Shown here in pieces: positions 16,974 to 26,106 of a stretch of 64,000 nt of DNA. The stretch covers positions 1 to 64,000 of the forward strand of contig NZ_CCRF01000035.1 in the NCBI RefSeq assembly GCF_000751775.1, in the 5' to 3' direction. The number at the start of each line of letters is the position of its first letter. Positions within the stretch are counted from its first letter, which is position 1. The notes beneath the pieces are model-generated. The model did no database searches, had not been told where the DNA came from, and saw nothing but the letters and a program-made list of their open reading frames with translations. The translations under genes and the position numbers were made by a program. The stretch is from Caldibacillus thermoamylovorans. Lineage in GTDB: Bacteria; Bacillota; Bacilli; Bacillales; Caldibacillaceae.

Positions 16974-19019
16974 ATGGTTCCAACAACAAATGAAAATCTA
17001 ATTATTCCTATAGATAGAAAAAGTCTGGAATCCATAGCTGATTGGTTCGATCAACAGAAAAACCGGTTCTATCCGCTTGGTTGGACCTATGTTAAAACGC
17101 AGCGGCAAATGGAAGAATTATTTTACCGGTCTATAATGAAAGTCCACAAAGAACTACATCGATTGAAAGGCGAAACCGATTTCGAATCATGGGTTACATC
17201 CATTTTTATACATATTTGCAGGGAGTTTACTACTGATATTAGTTTACTAGCTTCGGAGGAAAATAACCCGCATAATGATTTATTTCAAGCTCTTGACCAA
17301 TTAAATATGGAAGAGAAAGAAGCACTGGTACTTACATATGTGAGCGGATTCCCATATGAAAAAGCGGCCCACCTTCTCCAAGTTTCAGTGGAGAAGCTGA
17401 AAGAGCTTTTGTTTTCCGGCATACAGTCACTTAGAAAAGAATTGGGGTACGGATCAACTTTTCATGGGTGTAAGGAGTATCAAAAGGATTATACCTCTTA
17501 CTTAGATCGAACGATGGAGCGGTCGAAAAAGATTGAGTTTGAAATTCATGTTTATCATTGTCAAAACTGTCAGGAGGATTTAGGGACTTTTCAGGATGTC
17601 CGTATCTACCTTACTGAACAAAGTAAAGAGTTGCCTATTCCCACCGGTTTCATGAAAAATATTAAAGCTAGGCTGGCAGAAAAGGAAAAGAAAAGGCGGC
17701 AAAAGATCAAGAAACGTAATAAATGGGTTTTTATTTTTGCAGTTGTATGTACATTAATAATCGGAATCGGTTTTTTTACCGGGACTTTTGCAAACCTTTA
17801 CTATACATGGACGGTAGAAGATCAAGAATTGCTACCCTATCTGCAACATGATTTTGGTGAGATGCTGAATCTGGAAGCAGAAAGTAATGGAGTGAAAGTT
17901 AAGATTAAAAGCGCAATATCAGATGAGTTCCAGACGCTCATTTTTTATGAAATTGAAGATACAGAAGCAGACAATCAATATGGAATCATGTTTGGCGATG
18001 GGGTTTTTGTGGAGAACGAAATTGATTTGATGAATACGGATGTCTATCCCCTAAATTACCCGCCTGACCTTGAATCGGCTATAAATAAAGAAAAAAAGAA
18101 TGTGTACCATGGAAAAATGGGTTTATTTCCAATCAGAGAGGATAACGGAACAATTAAACTGGTGATTACACAGTTAATGAAATTGAATGATGCCTCATCA
18201 AACCCGGATGAAGTTTACGATGGAAATTATAAAATAGGAGAGTGGGAATTTGAAATCCCTGTGAAAAAACTTCCCACCAAACAATATACATTGGATGAAG
18301 AAATAGCAGTCGAGGGAGTCCCGATGCGATTTGATAAACTAATTATTGCACCAACAGCAACGATTCTGCAATATAGTATTAATGCTATACAGCCGGAAAA
18401 AAATTTAAGTAGTATTACTTTTGACAAACTGGTAGTGAATAATAAAAAGGTGATTGCAGATTTATATGGTGGCGCTTTTATTGATGCGCAGGAGGGCATG
18501 GATTGGAGTACTTATCAGGCTTTCTTTGAACCATTTTTTGGGAAAAAACCAAAAGAAGTCAAGGCTCAATTGAAAGAAGCTTTCCTAACAGTTGAAGACC
18601 AAAAAATCGTTGAATTGGATCCGTCTCAGAATTATCCGCAAACCTTTGCATATGCGGGCAGTACAATCACCATCGAAAAGGTAGAAATTGGAAATCCATC
18701 CAAAGTTGTTATAAGTGATGATAATATTGAAAATCGAACATATGAAACGCTGAACCTCGGTATAAACGGTGATGAAAATATTGAAATGGGAATGAGAGAC
18801 GATGGTGTGATTGTTGATAAAAATGGCAACAAATACGATCCGATTGATGATTTAGTCAAGTATGAAGAAATCGAACAACCCCGTTATTTCGTAACAAAAT
18901 ATGACATCAGTTTACAAAGTGACAAAGCCGGCGAAGAAGTGGTTCCGAAAAGACTCGAAATTTATGGCTATAATACGACGAAATACTTGAACAATGTCGT
19001 AAAAATATCATTGGATTAA
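16974..19019 (+). CDS. Single-chain ECF-type sigma factor / membrane anti-sigma fusion (DUF4179)
   Basis: 681 residues in one uninterrupted frame. Residues 20-90 resemble sigma-70 region 2 and residues 105-160 region 4 (LDQLNMEEKEALVLTYVSGF, then a helix-turn-helix). Residues 164-205 look like a zinc-finger anti-sigma segment (HVYHCQNC). A basic stretch (EKKRRQKIKKRNK) precedes a membrane helix at about 250-271. The extracellular remainder has a DUF4179-like domain and a second beta-rich domain typical of Bacillus anti-sigma partners. These parts are normally two adjacent genes. Here the sigma factor would be tethered to the membrane. Release by proteolysis is an inference. The ribosome site is AAGGGGGGG. 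Confidence 0.8.
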   Translation: MVPTTNENLIIPIDRKSLESIADWFDQQKNRFYPLGWTYVKTQRQMEELFYRSIMKVHKELHRLKGETDFESWVTSIFIHICREFTTDISLLASEENNPHNDLFQALDQLNMEEKEALVLTYVSGFPYEKAAHLLQVSVEKLKELLFSGIQSLRKELGYGSTFHGCKEYQKDYTSYLDRTMERSKKIEFEIHVYHCQNCQEDLGTFQDVRIYLTEQSKELPIPTGFMKNIKARLAEKEKKRRQKIKKRNKWVFIFAVVCTLIIGIGFFTGTFANLYYTWTVEDQELLPYLQHDFGEMLNLEAESNGVKVKIKSAISDEFQTLIFYEIEDTEADNQYGIMFGDGVFVENEIDLMNTDVYPLNYPPDLESAINKEKKNVYHGKMGLFPIREDNGTIKLVITQLMKLNDASSNPDEVYDGNYKIGEWEFEIPVKKLPTKQYTLDEEIAVEGVPMRFDKLIIAPTATILQYSINAIQPEKNLSSITFDKLVVNNKKVIADLYGGAFIDAQEGMDWSTYQAFFEPFFGKKPKEVKAQLKEAFLTVEDQKIVELDPSQNYPQTFAYAGSTITIEKVEIGNPSKVVISDDNIENRTYETLNLGINGDENIEMGMRDDGVIVDKNGNKYDPIDDLVKYEEIEQPRYFVTKYDISLQSDKAGEEVVPKRLEIYGYNTTKYLNNVVKISLD

Positions 19020-19023
19020 CATG

Positions 19024-19046
19024 GGACAGTTTTGTTGTCTTTTTTT
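19024..19046 (+). terminator. Short-stem terminator
   Basis: GACA (19025-19028) pairs with TGTC (19036-19039), followed by seven T. The stem is weak but the T-run is good. Confidence 0.5.
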
Positions 19047-19103
19047 CCAGTTTACTCGTAGACGGTGCATGGGCTGTAACGGGTTATCCGGATTTAAGTA
19101 AGT

Positions 19104-20468
19104 TTATGTAGTTTTCGCGCTCTTTTTCATCTGTTTTATTCTAGGGTATCTTAATGAAAGACCCACAACGATGATACAAAAAATAATGCAAACAATCGCA
19201 ACAATATGGAGATGTTCCACGTCTAAATGCCTGTTAAAGACAATCCCAAGTAAACAGGATGACAGGATGGAACCAATATAACGGCTAGTTTGGAAAAGAC
19301 CGGAAGCAGTTCCGGTTTCTTCCGGCTTAACTTGTTCGTAAAGTGCCGTTTGCATAGAAATGTTATTAAAACCATTACTCATTCCGAGCACAGCCATGAT
19401 GATCAGTAACCATAAGATTGGAGAGGTTTCATTTAAACTAAGTAATAGTCCCGTACCAATGAATAAGAATCCGGCACCCAAAATTAGAGAAGGTTTTGAA
19501 CCGTGACGTTCAATTAATCGTCCTGCCAAAGGTGCAACAATAACACCAAAACCGGCTAATGCCAGCATAATGAGGCCAGTCTGTTTCTCGCTATAATGGT
19601 GTACTTGTTGGAGAAACGTCGGAAAACCATAAAAATAGCAGTAATAAACAAGATTGATACAGATAAATTGTATATAAACTAAAGAAACATTCAGATTCGT
19701 CTTTAAGGCAACTACATCGATAAAAGGTTCCTTCCGATTTTTTTCATACATGTAAAAAATAAAACTAAAAATGAAAAATACGAACAATGCCGACCAATGA
19801 ATTTGTTTCTCTAATGAAAGCAGGAAGAGAATGAGCGCTACTATGGAAATAATAAATAACAAAATTCCGCCCACATCAATACGTTCAAGATTAAATTTTC
19901 CCTGGCCTATACTAGGTAGGATGGTTATCGCTAAGACAATGGATAAAAGAATAAACGGAAAATTTACGATAAAAATCGCCGGCCAATCCCACGAGTCAAT
20001 GATGAAACCACCAATTGAAGGGCCAAATGCTGCAGATGTGGTAGAAAAAATTGATAGAGTAGATAATGCTTTGGCTTGCCCTTCTGTAATACTTGTTCGA
20101 ACAATACTCATTCCGCTTGGAAATAGAGCAGAACTTCCAATCGCTTGCAATGCACGGCAACTTAATAAAAAAGCAAAATTCGTTGAAAACGGAGCGAACC
20201 CGCAAGCAACAGCAACAAGTAAAAGTCCGGTCAAAAACACTTTTTTCGGACCAAACATATCACTCAATCTCCCCATAACAGGTTGCCCAACCGCACTTGC
20301 CAAGTAAAAAACAGAAATCAGCCATGTTGCATCAGCAAATGTTAAACCAAATTCGTGCTGCATTCGTGTTAAAGCTACGGATATCATTGATGAATTTAAT
20401 GGATTTAGCAATGTGCCCAGACCGATTGTTAAAACAAGCAGCCATGGCTTACGTATTGAATTATTCAT
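19104..20468 (-). CDS. MFS drug/solute exporter (DHA family)
   Basis: 454 residues from ATG 20466-20468, seven bases after TAGGTGAT; a GTG three codons upstream overlaps that site. There are twelve or more hydrophobic segments. Motif A, GRLSDMFGPKKV, lies in the loop after the second helix, and a partial second copy, GRLIERHGSKPS, in the middle loop. A GPSIGGFIIDSW segment matches the antiporter motif C of drug exporters. The substrate is unknown; proton-coupled export is likely. Confidence 0.85.
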   Translation of the reverse strand: MNNSIRKPWLLVLTIGLGTLLNPLNSSMISVALTRMQHEFGLTFADATWLISVFYLASAVGQPVMGRLSDMFGPKKVFLTGLLLVAVACGFAPFSTNFAFLLSCRALQAIGSSALFPSGMSIVRTSITEGQAKALSTLSIFSTTSAAFGPSIGGFIIDSWDWPAIFIVNFPFILLSIVLAITILPSIGQGKFNLERIDVGGILLFIISIVALILFLLSLEKQIHWSALFVFFIFSFIFYMYEKNRKEPFIDVVALKTNLNVSLVYIQFICINLVYYCYFYGFPTFLQQVHHYSEKQTGLIMLALAGFGVIVAPLAGRLIERHGSKPSLILGAGFLFIGTGLLLSLNETSPILWLLIIMAVLGMSNGFNNISMQTALYEQVKPEETGTASGLFQTSRYIGSILSSCLLGIVFNRHLDVEHLHIVAIVCIIFCIIVVGLSLRYPRIKQMKKSAKTT

Positions 20469-20483
20469 ATTAATCACCTAGCA

Positions 20484-20645
20484 TTAAGTTATCCTGAATA
20501 AAAAAATCAATGCAATGAAAAAAACGAAACTGAGAAAATAAAGTAAAATGACAATCAGTAAGGGCCACTGATTGCCGGGTGAAAATCTCAAGCCTACTTT
20601 TACAATGCGCCGTTCAGGCCTGCCTCTTGACTCAAATTTTTTAAT
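20484..20645 (-). CDS. Possible small membrane protein upstream of the MFS gene
   Basis: An open frame of 53 codons runs from ATT 20643-20645 to a stop 15 bases before the MFS start. It reads KKFESRGRPERRIVKVGLRF, then a 26-residue hydrophobic helix ending FLFRIT. The charged N-terminus followed by one helix looks like a real single-pass protein. However, no ATG/GTG/TTG precedes the basic part, and only a TTG at codon 19 is available. Either the start was lost or the ORF is chance. Confidence 0.35.
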   Translation of the reverse strand: MKKFESRGRPERRIVKVGLRFSPGNQWPLLIVILLYFLSFVFFIALIFLFRIT

Positions 20646-20780
20646 GCGCTAATGACAATAAGTTTGCCTTTACAGGTCCGGCTTAAGAAAGGAACTCGGA
20701 AAATTTAGCTAATAATTCTGTTGTAAAATGATGATTGTTTTTTGAGGCATCATGTGCTTTTAAAATATTAATTTCGCTGT

Positions 20781-21386
20781 TCAATCTTCCATTTTTTTAT
20801 CCAGCTCTGCAGCCTGTTGTGCGGCGTCTCTTAAACTATCCTGTATGTGCTTAGGGATTTCTTTGTTATATTTATAGTATATTTTATGTTCCAAGCTAGC
20901 CCAGAAATCCATTGCAATCGTTCGAATTTGGATTTCAACATAAACATGTTCCATTCGGTCAGACATAAAAATCGGAATTTTCACGATGAGATGTAGGCTG
21001 CGGTAGCCGTTTGCCTTTGGATTCTTGATATAATCTTTTATTTGAACAACTTCTACATCTTTTTGATTTTTTAACATATCTCCAATTTTATAAATATCTT
21101 CTGTAAAAGAACAAATAATACGAACGCCGGCGATATCTCGAATATTTTCTTTAATATCTGTTAACGAAGAGGTACAACCTTTTTTAATCATTTTATTTAT
21201 GATGCTTTGCGGTGATTTAATCCGGGACGTCACATGTTCAATCGGATTATATTCATGGATGAGTTCGAACTCTGCCTGTAAAATTTCTACTTTTGTTTCA
21301 ATCTCTTTTAAGGCAAAACGATATTGTAATAAAAAACGAGTTATCTCCTGTTGTAATTCTTTTAAATTTGGTATATTTTGTATCAT
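20781..21386 (-). CDS. relP: Small alarmone synthetase (RelP/YwaC type), C-terminus probably frameshifted
   Basis: 201 residues of the RelA/SpoT synthetase fold without hydrolase domain. Motifs are RIKSPQSIINKM (substrate loop), IRDIAGVRIICSF, PKANGYRSLHLIV and EIQIRTIAMDFWASLEHKI. It makes (p)ppGpp from GTP/GDP and ATP. The first two thirds align well with B. subtilis YwaC as I recall it. The frame stops at KKMED, but the sequence after the stop stays codon-like in another frame (RLNSEINILKAHD to FSEFLS, stop at 20683-20685). One extra A near 20786-20789 would extend the product to about 236 residues. Confidence 0.88.
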   Translation of the reverse strand: MIQNIPNLKELQQEITRFLLQYRFALKEIETKVEILQAEFELIHEYNPIEHVTSRIKSPQSIINKMIKKGCTSSLTDIKENIRDIAGVRIICSFTEDIYKIGDMLKNQKDVEVVQIKDYIKNPKANGYRSLHLIVKIPIFMSDRMEHVYVEIQIRTIAMDFWASLEHKIYYKYNKEIPKHIQDSLRDAAQQAAELDKKMED

Positions 21387-21615
21387 TTTTCTTCTGATCC
21401 TTTCAAGTCCAATTCTTCTTTCAAATTATATCATATAGGAAATTATGTATCGAAATTTATCGTTATTTAAAAATATCCAATTCATCTGCTTTCAGGTAGT
21501 GTATAATATTCTTACAAAATAGTAGTAAATAGAATTTAGTAGTTTTGTGACGGAACACAGCTGAAGTGTGGACAAATGCGTATTTCCAAAAACAAATAAT
21601 ATAGAAGGTGATCTG

Positions 21616-21819
21616 ATGAAAATAGGAATGAGAAAACCTAGCTTGAAAAAAAGAGTTGCAGCCAGAACGAGTATAAAAAGGCAACTCGTTCATCGTGCAG
21701 GTTTAAAAATGCCAAGAGGTTATGGCTGGCTACGCAACCCGAAAAAATATACCTATAACAAAGTGTATCATAGAACCACTTTTGATATATTTAAGTTATT
21801 GAAAAAGCTTTTTAAGTAA
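21616..21819 (+). CDS. Small basic protein of unknown function
   Basis: 67 residues from ATG 21616 behind GAAGGTGATC. It is strongly basic (KPSLKKRVAARTSIKRQL, then MPRGYGWLRNPKKYTYNKVYHRTT). The RGYGWLxNPKKxxYNxVYxRTT pattern recalls a family of short Firmicute proteins I have seen only as hypothetical. Basicity suggests nucleic-acid or ribosome association, but that is inference. It is divergently placed from the alarmone synthetase and convergent with the AEC transporter. Confidence 0.65.
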   Translation: MKIGMRKPSLKKRVAARTSIKRQLVHRAGLKMPRGYGWLRNPKKYTYNKVYHRTTFDIFKLLKKLFK

Positions 21820-21880
21820 TGGTTGGGTAAAGGGTTAGATTCTTCTAACGAGAAAACCACGGACTTTGCGGTAGGCTTGG

Positions 21881-22804
21881 TCAGTGCACCCAAACAATAA
21901 TAATCGGCAAAAAAATGAATGAAAGCAAAGTTGTCCAAAGAATCGTCTTTGTGACAATTTGAGGTGATGCATAAAATTTTTGGGCCAGTATTCCTGCATT
22001 GACAGCGACAGGCATGCAGGATAAAACAAATAAAACCGAATGTAAAATACCGTCTATTTTTAAAAGAAACAAGCAAAGTAAGGAAATGATTGGCGCGATA
22101 ATCATTCGGATGCCCATCCCGGTCCAAAAAGTAACCTGTTCTTTATTTTTAATGGATGAAGTTTTTACATTCATCATTTGCATTCCCAAAATAGCCAAAA
22201 CAATCGGTGAATATGCAGCTGAAATCATAGAAACTCCTGTATCAATGGGTTCAGGTAAATGAATTTGAAACGACCGTAATAAAAGTGCAAGCAATGAAGC
22301 GTAAATAGCCGGTAAGGAAAAAACAGATTTGATCGCTTCCTTTATACGAAAATGTGAGCGGGCTGCAAAATAGATTCCAATTGTATTAACAATCACCATT
22401 TGCAAAACAATATAAACGGTGGCTTTGTCCAAACCGGCTTGACCAAAAGCAAGAAGAATCAAAGGGATTCCATAATTCACACTGTTGGTAAACGCGGAGA
22501 TAAGTGTCAAACTGGCCGTATCACTGGAAGAAAGCTTAAATAGTTTTCCAAATCCATTTGAAACAGCCCAAAGGAATAAAAGGCTTAACAAGGAATAAGC
22601 TAATGTCAAATATACATCATGGTACGAAACGTCTGCTTTCATTAACCTTTCAAATATTAACACCGGCGTTAAATAATATAGAACCAATGTCACAAGAGGC
22701 CCTATGTCGATTTGTTTATAACGATCTAATAACACTCCTGCAATAACAGGTAGAGATAGTGGAACAATAACATGAAATAGTGTCGTAAAAAGTTCTTGTA
22801 TCAT
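21881..22804 (-). CDS. AEC family transporter (auxin efflux carrier-like)
   Basis: 307 residues with about ten hydrophobic segments in the two five-helix repeats of the AEC/BASS-like fold. Motifs are PVIAGVLLDRYK in the first helices, FTNSVNYGIPLILLAFG in the middle, and AYSPIVLAILGMQM before the second half. Bacterial members move organic acids such as malate or malonate; the substrate here is unknown. The ATG at 22804 follows AGGAAAGGGA. No regulator is adjacent. Confidence 0.85.
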   Translation of the reverse strand: MIQELFTTLFHVIVPLSLPVIAGVLLDRYKQIDIGPLVTLVLYYLTPVLIFERLMKADVSYHDVYLTLAYSLLSLLFLWAVSNGFGKLFKLSSSDTASLTLISAFTNSVNYGIPLILLAFGQAGLDKATVYIVLQMVIVNTIGIYFAARSHFRIKEAIKSVFSLPAIYASLLALLLRSFQIHLPEPIDTGVSMISAAYSPIVLAILGMQMMNVKTSSIKNKEQVTFWTGMGIRMIIAPIISLLCLFLLKIDGILHSVLFVLSCMPVAVNAGILAQKFYASPQIVTKTILWTTLLSFIFLPIIIVWVH

Positions 22805-22995
22805 AAAAAATCCCTTTCCTATCGTTATTAATTCGAATCTTGATGAAAAAATATATTTCGATAGTTTTACTTGATAAATACATATATTTCGCTATTTCTA
22901 TATAAAAATCCTTCTAAGTTTAGATGGTGATTTTTCATCTACAGTTTCTCAACATATTTTTTAAATATAATGCTGAATTGGAGGAAGTGCTTCCT

Positions 22996-23934
22996 TTGAA
23001 AAAATTTGTCATTACGATCAGTCTTGTAATGGTCATCGGATTATTACTTGGAATTTTCTTTTATAATCAAACGCCTAATCAAGCTTTACCGGATATCGAT
23101 CCACAACCGGAGGAACAAAGCATAGATGAAACACCAACACAACCTGAACAGATTCAAGGAATTTATCTCAATGAACAAATCGGATACTCCCTGCAGAATG
23201 ACCGGCTTCAAATTACTTTTGATAAAGGGAAAAATTGGATCACCGTCCCTATAGAAAAAGATCAATTGTTTGCCGGCGAATATAATGGGAACAAACAGGA
23301 ATTGATTGATCATAGTTATCTATTGACAGAAAATCGGACTGCCTTTTTATATGCCGAAGAACCGAGTTGGGATAACGAAACGATTCGTATCCTATTTACA
23401 CTCGATCAAGGGAAAACTTGGATGAACTCGGTCGTTACCGAACATTACATGGGTGTACGTTTCCGAAAAGTAGGATTTGTAGATGATCAATTCGGGTATA
23501 TTATCATATCCGGCGGGCGGACGATGTCACAAGAAGGTTCCAATGTGTTCTTAACATTTGCCGGCGGCCAAAGTTGGCAGGAAACGAATAATTCGGGCGT
23601 TAGTCGACTTATTGCAGACGGGGGCTTTGTTGATGCAAAGATCGGTTTTCTGTCTTTTGGGACGATAAATCCGGAAGCACCGGAATTATACGTAACTCAA
23701 GATGGCGGAAATACTTGGAAACAAGCAACGGTAAATATTCCATCCGAGTACGACAAAATTTTTGTGCAATCAGAGACACCGTTTATAGAAGATGACCATT
23801 TAGCAGTTTTTGTGAATCAAGGTCCGAATGGCGACTATAAAGGTGGTTTAGTGAAGGGAAAATTTATTTCTACAGACAAAGGAAATACATGGGCGTTTTC
23901 AATGGAGGTGTCCCCGGATGAAGCAAACAAGTAA
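22996..23934 (+). CDS. Membrane-anchored Asp-box (BNR) repeat protein
   Basis: 312 residues from TTG 22996, ten bases after GGAGGA. An N-terminal membrane helix (residues 4-25) is followed by an acidic, proline-rich linker (DIDPQPEEQ). A beta-propeller then carries five Asp-box motifs: FDKGKNWITV, LDQGKTWMNS, TFAGGQSWQE, TQDGGNTWKQ and STDKGNTWAF. Such propellers occur in sialidases and in non-enzymatic sensors. No catalytic residues were identified, so a surface binding role is more likely than hydrolysis. The end overlaps the next gene by 17 bp. Confidence 0.75.
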   Translation: MKKFVITISLVMVIGLLLGIFFYNQTPNQALPDIDPQPEEQSIDETPTQPEQIQGIYLNEQIGYSLQNDRLQITFDKGKNWITVPIEKDQLFAGEYNGNKQELIDHSYLLTENRTAFLYAEEPSWDNETIRILFTLDQGKTWMNSVVTEHYMGVRFRKVGFVDDQFGYIIISGGRTMSQEGSNVFLTFAGGQSWQETNNSGVSRLIADGGFVDAKIGFLSFGTINPEAPELYVTQDGGNTWKQATVNIPSEYDKIFVQSETPFIEDDHLAVFVNQGPNGDYKGGLVKGKFISTDKGNTWAFSMEVSPDEANK

Positions 23935-24784
23935 AAAAATGAACCTAATCGTGGGCTGGATACTGTTTATCTTGTCTATTGGGATTTTTTTCTTGCAAAT
24001 AGGTTTTTTATTCTTTCATGAGCGACTACAATTTGAATATATAGATAATCGACTTTTTTATGTACTTAACATGATATTTGTTATTTGTTTATTTATTGCC
24101 ATACTGCAACTTTTGAACTTAGAGAAAAAATGGAAGGTTTTTGGGGCAGTCGTTGTTTTAATATTTATGATTCCCAATATTACGATGATTTCCCAGACGA
24201 ATAAGGAGATAAAGAATATTATCAGTGTTTCGCCAAACTTTCAACATGTCCTGTCTTTAAAAGAAAATACGAAGACCGGGGAAACATATTACTACCGCTC
24301 CTATTTTGGTATTTTGGGACGACCGAAAGAAAAACTGCCCTATCAAACGAACGGCAGGTTTAAAGTGGATTGGTTAACAGATGATATTGCAGCAGTAACC
24401 TATAAGGCAAAGGACAAAACTGTACATCAATATATTGGTACATATGGCGATCGTGGAACCGGCATATCTTATTATTATGTTGCGGCCCAAATTTATGGTG
24501 TTTGGCAAGGGAAAAATGCTAGAATTACGAATGAAACAGAAGGTCTGTCTGTCACGGTAAATGGAAGGACAGAAATTTATAAATGGGATCAAGTCGTCCA
24601 GTTCGGAACATTGGCGATTGTGTTAATGAAAAATAACGAAGCGGTTTGGACGATTGCCTTAAATAAAGACTTCAATGTTGAAGCTGCAGAAAAGGGAGAA
24701 ACACCAGGTACCATCCTTTTGTACAAAGCAACGATGGGAAAAACGGAACCTATTCTCTTAAAGCGAATAAGTAGTTCCATGTAA
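23918..24784 (+). CDS. Membrane protein of unknown function
   Basis: 288 residues. The ATG lies inside the preceding Asp-box gene with GGAGGTG upstream, so the two are translationally coupled. Three hydrophobic segments fill residues 9-100. The remaining 190 residues look extracellular and beta-rich, with GIGYYY-like aromatic clusters (TGISYYYVAAQIYGVWQGK). No family was recognised. Coupling to a propeller protein suggests that both act at the membrane, perhaps together. Confidence 0.65.
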   Translation: MKQTSKKMNLIVGWILFILSIGIFFLQIGFLFFHERLQFEYIDNRLFYVLNMIFVICLFIAILQLLNLEKKWKVFGAVVVLIFMIPNITMISQTNKEIKNIISVSPNFQHVLSLKENTKTGETYYYRSYFGILGRPKEKLPYQTNGRFKVDWLTDDIAAVTYKAKDKTVHQYIGTYGDRGTGISYYYVAAQIYGVWQGKNARITNETEGLSVTVNGRTEIYKWDQVVQFGTLAIVLMKNNEAVWTIALNKDFNVEAAEKGETPGTILLYKATMGKTEPILLKRISSSM

Positions 24785-24856
24785 TTAAGAATAATATAAA
24801 GCATGAAATAAACGATTTTTATACGATAGCATTTGTAACATAGGGGGAGAATTACT

Positions 24857-25756
24857 TTGCGGTCAGTATTAACAAAGGTAAAAAAAGTCGTTAGCTATAT
24901 CATTATTATTTTATCGTTTATTACAGGAATCGCTGCGACGGCAACAGCCGAATGGGATGATCTCTTTATAAACATCTTTTTATATTTATTATTTGGCGGA
25001 TTGCCTTTTACAATCGGAATCATTATGCTTGAAGGATTAAAAGAAGGAAAGGAGAATGCGTGGGGAAAATTTCGTTTTTATACGGGAATTTCTTTTTTAG
25101 CACCAATTCTATTAAAAATTATTGTGTATTTCAATGATAAAAACACAAACAGGATTTCTACCCCAACTGATATTTACATTACCAATTATCAAGATTTTAT
25201 CGGTTTAATTATCATTTTTACCGGATTTTATGCGTTTTGTCTGTTTATAGTGATTTATATCGTTGGGTTTAAGGTTGAAAAGGAATTGTATATTTCACTG
25301 GTCGTAGCTTTTTTGATTAGTGCCGGATTATCGATTTATGGAAAGAATGATTATTATGCGATTAGGGAAGAAGGATTGTTTTTATCGTCAAAGGAGGAAC
25401 AAATTGCCATCCCGTGGGAAGACGTAGAAAGCGTCCGAATCGAAGCAGCCCTTGTTTCGGATATTGGGAAATATTCTTCACAGGATTTTGAATGGGAGTT
25501 TATTTTTTATTTAAAGGAGCATGAGCCGGTGAAATTTAGCGGATTTGGATACGATGAGCCCAGTCTGACATACTCCCACCAAATTAAGAATGTTATTATG
25601 GAAAATAAAATATCTATGTCTATTGATTCCATAAGTGAAAAAGAATGGGAATTTTTGGAAGTGGACATGGAAGATGATGAAATAAAACCGGACGACTTTT
25701 ATAAATTGTTTCAATATAATCCGGAAACAAATGAATACTATGATATAAACTATTAA
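24857..25756 (+). CDS. Membrane protein of unknown function
   Basis: 299 residues from TTG 24857 behind GGGGGAG. Five or so hydrophobic segments occupy residues 10-165. A soluble domain follows (YYAIREEGLFLSSKEEQIAI) with a PH-like look: IPWEDVESVRIE is typical of bacterial PH domains that judge membrane-proximal ligands. The acidic C-terminus ends DINY. It lies 72 bp after the previous gene and is probably co-transcribed. No function can be assigned. Confidence 0.65.
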   Translation: MRSVLTKVKKVVSYIIIILSFITGIAATATAEWDDLFINIFLYLLFGGLPFTIGIIMLEGLKEGKENAWGKFRFYTGISFLAPILLKIIVYFNDKNTNRISTPTDIYITNYQDFIGLIIIFTGFYAFCLFIVIYIVGFKVEKELYISLVVAFLISAGLSIYGKNDYYAIREEGLFLSSKEEQIAIPWEDVESVRIEAALVSDIGKYSSQDFEWEFIFYLKEHEPVKFSGFGYDEPSLTYSHQIKNVIMENKISMSIDSISEKEWEFLEVDMEDDEIKPDDFYKLFQYNPETNEYYDINY

Positions 25757-25770
25757 AAACATAGAATTAT

Positions 25771-25806
25771 AGCATGTGAATGGATCTAGTACTTCACATG
25801 CTTTGT
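25771..25806 (+). terminator. Terminator after the three-gene membrane cluster
   Basis: AGCATGTGAA (25771-25780) pairs perfectly with TTCACATGCT (25793-25802), followed by TTGTTT. Confidence 0.7.
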
Positions 25807-25837
25807 TTACATTCGTGATAAATTTTGCGCAAAACCA

Positions 25838-25938
25838 TTTACGTCCTAATTAGCCTATATGTTTAAAAAGTAAGGTTAAGTAGTTAAAATGAGAAATTTG
25901 AATTTACGTCCAAATTATCATTATATGTTTAAAAAGTA
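25838..25938. repeat. Tandem duplicated element upstream of pit, 75-bp period
   Basis: TTTACGTCC plus the downstream TATATGTTTAAAAAGTA occurs at 25838-25872 and again at 25913-25938 with a few changes. It lies 170-270 bp before the PiT gene. It may carry a duplicated regulator site or be a neutral tandem duplication. It does not match a PhoP box. Confidence 0.6.
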
Positions 25939-26106
25939 TTAAAACATATTTTTTCAAACTGATGTATAATTGAAAAGGGCATCGGTGAAATTTTGATTTA
26001 TCGTTTAAAAAATATACAATAATAATGTGAAAGCAGTCACAATTATGAACAAATTTTCAAAAAACGATGTAACTGAATACAAATCGTAATTATAGTAGGT
26101 GAGAAA

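Noticed and set aside
19831-20307. A 158-codon frame opposite the MFS gene
   Set aside because: It lies wholly antisense to a well-supported transporter gene and has no motif.
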